Assembly: GCA_023256455.1 (NCBI GenBank)
Contig: JAGDXN010000086.1
Span: forward strand, 3,566 to 21,014
From: Cuniculiplasma sp.
Lineage (GTDB): Archaea > Thermoplasmatota > Thermoplasmata > Thermoplasmatales > Thermoplasmataceae
Direction of reading: 5' to 3'
DNA: 17,449 bases
Shown: positions 7,337 to 13,783 of the stretch, piece after piece
Numbering within the stretch: the first letter of the stretch is position 1
Layout of the letters: each line of letters starts with the position of its first letter
Program-made: the position numbers and the translations under genes
The notes under the pieces: generated by a model
Database searches by the model: none
Told to the model about the DNA's origin: nothing
The model's input: only the letters and a program-made list of their open reading frames with translations

Positions 7337-8530
7337 TCAGATAAACTCCTTGCCTATTGTTTCTCTGGCCACAATCTGCCTCATTATCTCCCTTGAGCCT
7401 TCTGCCAGCTGGAAGGATCTGATGCCTCTTAAGGCCCACTCCTCCGGGCAGTCCTTGCTGTATCCGTAGGCACCCTGCCACTGCAGGGCATCATTTATTG
7501 CATCAAATGCCCATGTTGTTGAGAGAAGTTTTGCCTTTGCCACTTCCTTGGAAACCTGGAACCTTGTGAACCTCCCATATTTCTGTTCCTGCCAGTATGT
7601 CCATAGGGCCTTGTATCCCAGATCAAGGGCGGTTTCCATCTTTGCGGTATTGTCTGCAACCTGGAACTGGAGTCCCTGGAATTTGGTGATTGGTTTTCCA
7701 AAGGCTATTCTCTGCTTCATATAATCAACGCCTCTTCCAATGGATTCAAGAGCTGCCCCTGCGCTTATTACGGCAATCATAGCCCTGGCAAACTCGAAAC
7801 CTTCATGAACTATCCTGAAGCCGTCATTCTCCTTCCACAGGAGATTTTCCTCATCCACTTCATAGTTTGTTATCTTGAATGCTCCCCAGCTTGAGCCTTC
7901 CCTTCCCATCTCTTCAAGATATGTCAGGTCAAAATGCTGATCTGAATAGGGAAGGTATATGAGTGATGTGCCCGATGTGCCTTTCTTCTCAGGAGCAGTC
8001 TTGGCAACTGTTATGAATCCACCTCCAATTTCTTTTATTTCCCGAACCATGCTTATATAGCTTTTTTCGCCGTTGACTGTAAATTTTCCTTTTTCGTGTT
8101 TTGCTGTTGTTGTCATTGATGCCACATCTGAACCAAAATTTGGCTCGGTTGATGCAATCCCAATAAACTTCTTTCCCTTAACAACATCTCCAAGAACCTT
8201 TTCCTTTACAGATTCTGTACCATATTTGGCAAGCAGGTATGACCAGGCATTGTCCACGAGGAAAAACACAGGTATGGACACTGTGGGATCAGCCCTTCCT
8301 ATCTCTTCTGCCACTATTCCTATGGTTACCGGGTCATATTCCGGACCTCCATATTTTTCAGGAACGGCCATTCCAAATAATCCCTGATCAGCCATACCCT
8401 TCAGTATGGAATCTGGAATCTTCCTGTTTCTGATCATTTCCTTAATTTTTGGCTTTATTTCACGATTTGCAAATTCTCTTACTGTTTGCCTCAAAAGATT
8501 TTGCTCCTCTGTAAAAGTATAATCGAGCAT
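7337..8530 (-). CDS. Acyl-CoA dehydrogenase
   Basis: A 397-residue FAD-dependent acyl-CoA dehydrogenase, full length for the family (about 380-400). It has the N-terminal helical domain (residues 1-120), the FAD/substrate motif TEPNFGSD at 128-135 opening the beta domain, and the C-terminal helical domain with FGKPITKFQGLQF and the cofactor-contact segment WQGAYGYSKD. The catalytic base corresponds to Glu377 in QLAEGSREIMRQIVARE, matching the EGT position of medium-chain and glutaryl-CoA enzymes. It oxidises an acyl-CoA to the enoyl-CoA and passes electrons to an electron-transfer flavoprotein; chain length cannot be read from sequence. It stands alone, without other beta-oxidation genes. A box A about 26 nt upstream suggests a leaderless transcript, although a weak GAGG also precedes the ATG. 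Confidence 0.93.
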   Translation of the reverse strand: MLDYTFTEEQNLLRQTVREFANREIKPKIKEMIRNRKIPDSILKGMADQGLFGMAVPEKYGGPEYDPVTIGIVAEEIGRADPTVSIPVFFLVDNAWSYLLAKYGTESVKEKVLGDVVKGKKFIGIASTEPNFGSDVASMTTTAKHEKGKFTVNGEKSYISMVREIKEIGGGFITVAKTAPEKKGTSGTSLIYLPYSDQHFDLTYLEEMGREGSSWGAFKITNYEVDEENLLWKENDGFRIVHEGFEFARAMIAVISAGAALESIGRGVDYMKQRIAFGKPITKFQGLQFQVADNTAKMETALDLGYKALWTYWQEQKYGRFTRFQVSKEVAKAKLLSTTWAFDAINDALQWQGAYGYSKDCPEEWALRGIRSFQLAEGSREIMRQIVARETIGKEFI

Positions 8531-8551
8531 GAATCCTCATGCACACTGTTT

Positions 8552-8559
8552 ATTTTAAA
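8552..8559 (-). promoter_or_regulatory. Box A of the acyl-CoA dehydrogenase gene
   Basis: The minus strand reads TTTAAAAT, centred about 26 nt before the ATG at 8530. Confidence 0.5.
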
Positions 8560-8573
8560 TTGAAGGTTTATTA

Positions 8574-8591
8574 ATACTCAGGGGAGAGTAT
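8574..8591. repeat. Short palindrome upstream of the acyl-CoA dehydrogenase box A
   Basis: ATACTC at 8574-8579 and GAGTAT at 8586-8591 form an inverted repeat with a 6-nt GC-rich spacer, 15 nt upstream of the box A. It could be a regulator binding site, but six-base arms arise by chance fairly often. Confidence 0.25.
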
Positions 8592-8598
8592 GCAAGGG

Positions 8599-8604
8599 AA
8601 AAAA
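8599..8604 (-). terminator. Oligo-T terminator after taw1
   Basis: A run of six A on the plus strand reads TTTTTT on the transcribed minus strand about 25 nt past the taw1 stop. Archaeal RNA polymerase terminates at such T runs without a hairpin. Confidence 0.4.
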
Positions 8605-8626
8605 TTTATTTGATTTAAGACTAAAA

Positions 8627-9565
8627 TTATCTGCTGAAATTAATTTTTGCCATGGATGGATCTTTTGCCATCAATGATACTCTGCTATCCCTCCTCTCAG
8701 CTGCAATTTCATATCCAAGCTTCTCGCTGAGAGAAATTGTGAAATCCATTATTTCATCGTGGGATGGCATGTTATCCTCACTAAGCCTTGCTATGGACTG
8801 ACCCACATGAACATATCCCTTGGATTCAATGAAATGGGGCTCTGCAATGGAATCCCAGCGAGCATATTCGTCAATATATGGCATGTTTATCCCCTTTACA
8901 AGTGTGTGCCTTATTACCTTCCTTGTGTCAAGGGATGGAAGAAGTTCCATTGTTTTCGTAAAGTTCTCCCATGCATTGCCTATGGATGGGTTCAAAAGCG
9001 TATTGAATATTTCCTTTGTGGGACCGGCAGTTGTAACATAGAGCTGTGTTGGAAGGGGATCAAGCTTTTCGAGAACCATTGGCAAGGTGCCATTGGTCAC
9101 AAGAAAAGTGGAAAAGCCTCTCTTATGGGCAAGTTCAATAAATTCTCCAAGCCTTGTGTAAAGTGTGGGCTCTCCCGTAAGAGATATGGCGATATGTTTT
9201 GGATTTTCAGCTTCCTTCCATTTCTCCTCAGTTACCTTGGGGTTTCCTTTGAAACCAGATATGAGTTTCATATGGGCCTTTATACTTTCATTCAGAATGA
9301 ATTCTGGATCATCCTCATCAGCTATCCTCATGCTGTCAAATCCATTAAATCTCCAACAAAATGCACAGTTCTCGGTGCACGAATTTAATGCTGGAGTCAT
9401 CTGAATGCACTGGTGTGAATTTATTCCGTAGAAAGTGCCCTTATAACATGATTTTCCGCCTGTAAGTTCACTCTTTGTCCAGTGGCAAACCTTTACCGCT
9501 GAGTGTTTACCAACCAGGCCATAATGCTGCTTTTTATATACTTCCTGATACTTATTTTCGACCAC
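8627..9565 (-). CDS. taw1: tRNA 4-demethylwyosine synthase (archaeal TYW1, radical SAM)
   Basis: A 312-residue radical SAM enzyme that converts N1-methylguanosine-37 of tRNA-Phe to 4-demethylwyosine using pyruvate, the tricyclic step of wyosine synthesis. The radical SAM cluster motif CTENCAFC gives Cys63, Cys67 and Cys70. A second set, Cys27, Cys40 and Cys53, matches the extra [4Fe-4S] cluster ligands of the Methanocaldococcus enzyme, shifted by one residue. Lys42, two after Cys40, sits where a Schiff-base lysine has been proposed. SLTGEPTLY at 128-136 is the SAM-contact GEP motif. The start is GTG at 9565; a stop codon lies two codons upstream, so no longer start exists. It is divergent from the pyrophosphatase gene, with 88 nt between. 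Confidence 0.95.
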   Translation of the reverse strand: MVENKYQEVYKKQHYGLVGKHSAVKVCHWTKSELTGGKSCYKGTFYGINSHQCIQMTPALNSCTENCAFCWRFNGFDSMRIADEDDPEFILNESIKAHMKLISGFKGNPKVTEEKWKEAENPKHIAISLTGEPTLYTRLGEFIELAHKRGFSTFLVTNGTLPMVLEKLDPLPTQLYVTTAGPTKEIFNTLLNPSIGNAWENFTKTMELLPSLDTRKVIRHTLVKGINMPYIDEYARWDSIAEPHFIESKGYVHVGQSIARLSEDNMPSHDEIMDFTISLSEKLGYEIAAERRDSRVSLMAKDPSMAKINFSR

Positions 9566-9584
9566 ATTCTAAAAGGCAAAACCC

Positions 9585-9592
9585 TTATTTAA
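9585..9592 (-). promoter_or_regulatory. Box A of taw1
   Basis: The minus strand reads TTAAATAA, centred about 24 nt before the GTG at 9565, which supports that start and a leaderless mRNA. Confidence 0.45.
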
Positions 9593-9627
9593 GCATTGAG
9601 CAATTCCATTTCAAAATTCATAATGTT

Positions 9628-9635
9628 TTTTAAAT
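9628..9635 (+). promoter_or_regulatory. Box A of the pyrophosphatase gene
   Basis: TTTTAAAT is centred about 23 nt before the ATG at 9654. The divergent taw1 box A lies about 43 nt away, so the two promoters share an 88-bp region. Confidence 0.4.
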
Positions 9636-9653
9636 CAGAGAGTATAATGATTT

Positions 9654-10199
9654 ATGCCAAAAGGAAGCTTCTGGACAGACGTATCCTTCGGTGAAAATGC
9701 ACCTGAGGAATTTTTTGCAGTGATTGAAACGCCCATGGGTTCAAGGAACAAATTTGAGGCGAACAAGGATGGCCCTGGAATAATTCTTGACAGAGTTCTA
9801 TATTCATCAGTGATGTACCCTGCCAACTATGGCTTTATCCCGAGAACATATTATGCTGATGGAGATCCTCTGGATGTGCTTGTGCTCACAACCTATCCTC
9901 TCCCACCTGGAACAATTGTTCTCTCAAGGCCTCTTGGCGTTATGAAAATGATTGACGGTGATGACAGAGATAACAAAATAATCGCTGCGGCAGTAAAGGA
10001 TCCGGCAAACAAGGTTCTGAAAACCATAGATGATGTAAATCCTCACCTTCTCAAGGAGATTCAGAATTTCTTCGAAACCTACAAAGTTCTAGAGGGCAAG
10101 AAAACAAAGGTTGAGGGCTTTGGAAATGCAGAAGATGCAAAAAAGGAGATAATGGATTCTATAGAACTCTATAACGAGAAGTTTGACCCTGAGTTCTAA
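9654..10199 (+). CDS. ppa: Inorganic pyrophosphatase, family I
   Basis: A 181-residue soluble pyrophosphatase that hydrolyses PPi and drives biosynthetic reactions forward. The active-site set is complete when compared with the E. coli enzyme with an offset of four: Lys33, Arg47, Tyr59 in YPANYGFIP, Asp69/Asp71/Asp74 in DGDPLDVLV, and Asp101, Asp106 and Lys108 in DGDDRDNK. Length is normal for the family, which forms hexamers in archaea and bacteria. It is followed after 60 nt by the MFS gene, which has its own likely box A. Nothing odd is seen in the coding sequence. Confidence 0.96.
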   Translation: MPKGSFWTDVSFGENAPEEFFAVIETPMGSRNKFEANKDGPGIILDRVLYSSVMYPANYGFIPRTYYADGDPLDVLVLTTYPLPPGTIVLSRPLGVMKMIDGDDRDNKIIAAAVKDPANKVLKTIDDVNPHLLKEIQNFFETYKVLEGKKTKVEGFGNAEDAKKEIMDSIELYNEKFDPEF

Positions 10200-10207
10200 A
10201 AACATTA

Positions 10208-10215
10208 TTTTATAT
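10208..10215 (+). promoter_or_regulatory. Box A of the MFS transporter gene
   Basis: TTTTATAT lies just after the pyrophosphatase stop and would place initiation near 10237. That supports a gene start near 10250-10260 and not at the TTG at 10346. Confidence 0.45.
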
Positions 10216-10259
10216 GGGAAAAACATACTGAAAAACGAATTTCAAACAGATTCAGGGTT

Positions 10260-11440
10260 ATGAGAAAAATTTCTGGGTCGCATCCATTGCCTCATCCATA
10301 AGATCCTTTGGAATAGGTGCAACCTGGCCCTTTCTGGCCATATTTTTGACTGTTGTTCTAAAAGTTCCAATCATATACGTGGGCCTGATTTTTGGAGGCA
10401 TGGCCCTGATGTCCATTATATTCTCCATAGTTGGAGGGTACATTGGAGATATATGGGGACGAAAGTTTACAATCCTCACAGGCTCCATCATTGGGGCAAT
10501 AAGTTACTTCATGGTTTTTGTCTTTTTTATTTTGAAATATTCCGTAATTGACATATCTGCCATGTTCCTTCTCTCTTCAGTTTCAGGAGCCCTTGTATTC
10601 CCGGCAAGTTCAGCTGTTGTGGCTGACACAACTACAGTCGAAATGAGGAGAAGTGCATTCGGAATATACAGAATATTTACAAATATAGGCTGGGCTGTGG
10701 GACCAATAATCGGTTCTGTGGTTTATGGCACCGGTGTTCAGTACATATTCCTCTTTTCTTCCATATCTTCCATTTTACAATTTGCGACTGTCCTCTTTTT
10801 TATGCATGATATGAAGATGAGATTTTCTGACATAAACCGGGGCACTGGATTCATAAGTTTTGACAGGAACCTCATTATTTTCTCAACAGGAACACTCTTC
10901 CTCACGATCCTGACATCACAGTTCAACGTCACGTTCCCAACCTATGCGAACATTCAGGGTGGAGTTCCAGCTGCCTACATAGGATATATTTACGCCGTAA
11001 ACGGCACGGTTGTTGTTCTGGGACAGTTACCAATGAATATAATATTCAGAAAGATAAGTGATCTGAGGGCCATGCAGCTGGGTTCATTTTTTTATGCCGC
11101 AGGCTATTTCATGTCAGCCTTTTCCCACGGCCTAGTGGATTTCATGGCCATAATGGTTCTGATCACCATAGGGGAAAACTTTTCATCCCCTGGCATCAGC
11201 AGCATAGTTACAAAGATCGCCCCTCCTGACAAAATTGGAAGGTATAATGGATTTAACTCCATGATGAATGCCACTGCCAGAGGGCTTGGCCCATCCATAG
11301 GCTCATTCTTCCTTTATGTCTATGCCTATAACGGCATAGAGACCTGGGCATCCCTTGATCTATTTGCAGTCCTGGCCATAATGATGTTTTTAACCCTTCA
11401 AAGGAATGTAAACAGGAATGTTAATGTAAATATTGGGTAA
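10260..11440 (+). CDS. Major facilitator superfamily transporter (5' end irregular)
   Basis: A 12-helix-type secondary transporter. The conserved loop 2-3 signature (motif A) is present as GGYIGDIWGRK, and a second-half repeat of helices follows. Substrate is unknown; drug or metabolite efflux is typical of the subgroup. Recognisable coding continues upstream of the first usable start (TTG 10346) in the same frame: residues from 10262 read EKNFWVASIASSIRSFGIG, a typical MFS first helix. That frame has no ATG, GTG or TTG back to its stop at 10229. ATG 10260 is one base out of frame; a single extra A in the AAAAA run at 10265-10269 would join it and give MRKNFWVAS. So this is a sequence error, a frameshift mutation, or an ATT start at 10250. 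The stated start assumes ATG 10260. The 3' end overlaps the convergent ubiA by 20 nt. Confidence 0.85.
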
Positions 11441-12344
11441 GAATGAGGGTTGCAAGAAATATTATTCCAATAAAGGAGTTTGCGTTCAGGAATGACACCC
11501 TGATTGATTTTGGGTCTGATGGATTCACAATGAGATGCTGGTAAATTATGAGTGTTGAAATGACTAAAAATCCAGCAATGTAAAAATAGGATCTGATGTA
11601 GAATATCAGGAATGCAAAGAAAATTATGGTTATTGCATGTGTTATTGCAGATATGACCATGCCCTTATTGATTCCATAGGCAGTCATAACAGTCTTCAGG
11701 CCGTTTTCAATGTCATATTCCCTGTCAGGGATGGTGTAAATCATATCGAATCCACCTATCCATGTTCCTGTTGCCATCACAAGAAGATAAATTTCAGGCG
11801 ATGCCGGGAATGATGGACTTACAGCTAGATATCCTGCCATCACGCCAACTCCGATTGTAAAGCCCATGAACAGGTGCCTCCACCTTGTAACTTTCTTCAG
11901 CATTGGATCAACGATGAATAAGAAAAGAACTATGGGTGAAAGAATGAACACAAAACTGTTTATCAAAAATGTGGTTAATTCAAACAGAACCGCAGTGATA
12001 AATACAAACATGTATGCCTGTTTCAGGGACATCTTCCCATTAACCAGACTCCAGTTTTTCTTTCTTGGGTTGATAAGATCATATTTTCTTCCTATGACTC
12101 TGTTTATGGCCATGCCTGTTGCTCTTGCCAGGGTACCCGCAAGAAGTACAAGTATGATTATTCTTATTCCGGGATATCCGCTGGCTGCAATGAAACTCCC
12201 TGCAAGTATAAAGGGAAGATCGAATACGGTATGTTCGATCTTTATGAAATCAGCAATGTCGTGCAGGCCTAAAGACTCAGTTTCTTTCTTAATTCCTGTA
12301 CTCTCTCGTCTATATCCTTCTTCATTTCCAGCGTTTCCGGCCAT
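11421..12344 (-). CDS. UbiA-family prenyltransferase, MqnP-like
   Basis: A 307-residue membrane prenyltransferase with about eight helices, expected to attach a polyprenyl chain to an aromatic acceptor in quinone synthesis. The conserved opening FIKIEHTVFDLPF at 33-45 is typical. The second Asp motif is complete: Asp200, Asp207 and Asp211 in DMIYTIPDREYD. The first motif reads NRVIGRKYD (81-89) followed by NPR, like the NRxxDxxxD...NPRT form of MqnP proteins, but its middle Asp is Gly85. It is coupled to an upstream UbiD decarboxylase, the pairing seen for late menaquinone steps (MqnL/MqnP) and for ubiquinone. The only ATG in frame (12344) gives a 76-nt overlap with ubiD; its first 25 residues are hydrophilic and lie outside the conserved domain. 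Archaeal lipid-lipid ether synthases (DGGGP synthase) are also UbiA proteins but look less similar. Confidence 0.85.
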   Translation of the reverse strand: MAGNAGNEEGYRRESTGIKKETESLGLHDIADFIKIEHTVFDLPFILAGSFIAASGYPGIRIIILVLLAGTLARATGMAINRVIGRKYDLINPRKKNWSLVNGKMSLKQAYMFVFITAVLFELTTFLINSFVFILSPIVLFLFIVDPMLKKVTRWRHLFMGFTIGVGVMAGYLAVSPSFPASPEIYLLVMATGTWIGGFDMIYTIPDREYDIENGLKTVMTAYGINKGMVISAITHAITIIFFAFLIFYIRSYFYIAGFLVISTLIIYQHLIVNPSDPKSIRVSFLNANSFIGIIFLATLILTQYLH

Positions 12345-13708
12345 TCTCTTTCGTACCCCTCAGATTTCCACTTTTTGGTTGCATCTATACCCATTTTTGA
12401 ACCATAATTGAACAGGGCAGAAGCATGATCAAGGCTGTCTGTATGTGTTCCCGGTATAATAACAACATCCCTTGACGGATCAATTCTTGTGGTCATTGCC
12501 CAGATAACCTGCTTTCTGTCATGCACATTGATATCAGGATCTACAACCAGAACGATCTTTGAAAACATCAACTGACCTGTCCCCCATATGGAAAACATGA
12601 CCTTTTTGGCATGCCCCGGATATCTTTTCCTTATGGATACGACAACCATATTGTGGAATACAGCTTCCTCCATTGTGTTCATGTCAACTATTTCAGGTAT
12701 CTGAAGGGTTATTAAGGAAAGGAAAAGCCTCTCTATGGCCTTTCCCATAATCACATCTTCATGCCACAGTTTTCCCACTATGGTTGTGGGATATACAGGA
12801 TTCTTCTTCTGAACTATTTTTTTAACATGAAACACAGGGAATTCTTCTGCAAGGGAATAATATCCAGTATGATCCCCAAAGGGACCTTCCATTCTTGTTT
12901 CCGATGTGTCAATATATCCTTCCAGAACAATTTCAGAGTTCATGGGATACTGTATATCAACACTCTGGCCCTTTACAAGGTCCATCCTCTTCTTACTTAT
13001 GAGCCCCCAGAATGAAAACTCATCAAGAGGTTCGGGTAATGGTGCAACGGCAGAAAAAATAGTTAATGGGTCTGTGCCAAGAGTGACCGATACGTCCATG
13101 ATTTTTCCTTTCTCCCTGTTGTCCTGAAAGTGTCTTGACCCATCCTTGTGAATCTGCCAGTGCATTCCCATTGTTTCGGCATCGTACATCTGCATTCTGT
13201 ACATTCCTGCATTTTTTATTCCCGTTGTCGGGTCCCTTGTTATGACAACCGGAAGGGTCACAAATGGGGCAGCGTCATCCGGCCATGTTGTGCATATGGG
13301 TATCCTTTCAAGATCCACTTTATCCATAACCATGTGATCGCCAGGGAGCTTATCGTGAATTTTTGGCCTTAAACCTCCTAGCTCCCGGAGCATCTCCAGG
13401 CCCCTTCCTATCATAGATTCATTTTCCTTTGGAGGCCTTATGAGATTCCTTAGATTCTGGCCAATGTTGAATGGAGTATCTCCTAAAATGTCATTCATCT
13501 TATTTTCTGTGGAAAAAATATTTCCCACAACAGGAATATCATATCCCTTAGGTTTCTTAAAAAGTATGGTTCTCCCCTTACCTTCCCTCTCCTCTTCATT
13601 CAGAATCCATGTTAACTCAAGATAGGGATCAACTTCATCATCTATCTGAATAAAATCTCCTTTCTTTTTTCTATCTGAAATAAAATCTGGTAAGTCTTCA
13701 TATGTCAT
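12269..13708 (-). CDS. UbiD-family prenylated-FMN decarboxylase (menaquinone type likely)
   Basis: A 479-residue cytosolic UbiD-family (de)carboxylase, which uses prenylated FMN made by a UbiX partner that is not in this window. The signature NAGMYRMQMYD at 166-176 supplies Arg171 of the catalytic Glu-Arg-Glu network, and MEGPFGDHTGYYS at 273-285 supplies Glu274 and Asp279 (the Asp form seen in UbiD proper). FMN/metal segments such as GMHWQIHKDG are intact. Length is normal. With the UbiA partner directly downstream, the most likely role is decarboxylation in menaquinone synthesis (MqnL-like), but 4-hydroxybenzoate or other aromatic acids cannot be excluded. The start ATG 13708 is supported by an AT-rich box A about 26 nt upstream. 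It follows the thermopsin gene with 61 nt between and a hairpin separating them. Confidence 0.9.
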   Translation of the reverse strand: MTYEDLPDFISDRKKKGDFIQIDDEVDPYLELTWILNEEEREGKGRTILFKKPKGYDIPVVGNIFSTENKMNDILGDTPFNIGQNLRNLIRPPKENESMIGRGLEMLRELGGLRPKIHDKLPGDHMVMDKVDLERIPICTTWPDDAAPFVTLPVVITRDPTTGIKNAGMYRMQMYDAETMGMHWQIHKDGSRHFQDNREKGKIMDVSVTLGTDPLTIFSAVAPLPEPLDEFSFWGLISKKRMDLVKGQSVDIQYPMNSEIVLEGYIDTSETRMEGPFGDHTGYYSLAEEFPVFHVKKIVQKKNPVYPTTIVGKLWHEDVIMGKAIERLFLSLITLQIPEIVDMNTMEEAVFHNMVVVSIRKRYPGHAKKVMFSIWGTGQLMFSKIVLVVDPDINVHDRKQVIWAMTTRIDPSRDVVIIPGTHTDSLDHASALFNYGSKMGIDATKKWKSEGYEREWPETLEMKKDIDERVQELRKKLSL

Positions 13709-13730
13709 AAAAAAAGTAATACTGAAATGG

Positions 13731-13738
13731 GATTAATT
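13731..13738 (-). promoter_or_regulatory. Possible box A of the ubiD-ubiA operon
   Basis: The minus strand reads AATTAATC, centred about 26 nt before the ATG at 13708. It is a weaker match than other box A elements in the window, but its position is right. Confidence 0.35.
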
Positions 13739-13756
13739 GTTTTGTTAAAATATTTC

Positions 13757-13783
13757 TTAGAAAGAAGATTTACTTCTTTCTAA
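13757..13783 (-). terminator. Hairpin at the thermopsin stop codon
   Basis: An 11-bp perfect inverted repeat (13757-13767 with 13773-13783) has a 5-nt loop. On the minus strand the loop is TAAAT and contains the stop codon TAA of the protease gene; the 5' arm codes for its last residues (FRKK). The 3' arm and the following sequence are T-rich (CTTCTTTCT, then ATATTTTAAC). It probably ends the protease transcript or protects its 3' end before ubiD. Confidence 0.5.

Noticed and set aside
8759..9388. 209-codon open frame antisense to taw1
   Set aside because: It overlaps the radical SAM gene, whose cluster ligands and motifs are complete; the antisense product is Cys/aromatic-rich with no recognisable pattern.
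10346..10348. TTG as the true start of the MFS transporter
   Set aside because: The frame upstream encodes a typical first MFS helix and the box A lies about 135 nt away, so TTG would truncate the protein.
11866..12411. 181-codon open frame antisense to the ubiA/ubiD junction
   Set aside because: Hydrophobic content mirrors the complementary codons of UbiA helices; there is no independent support.
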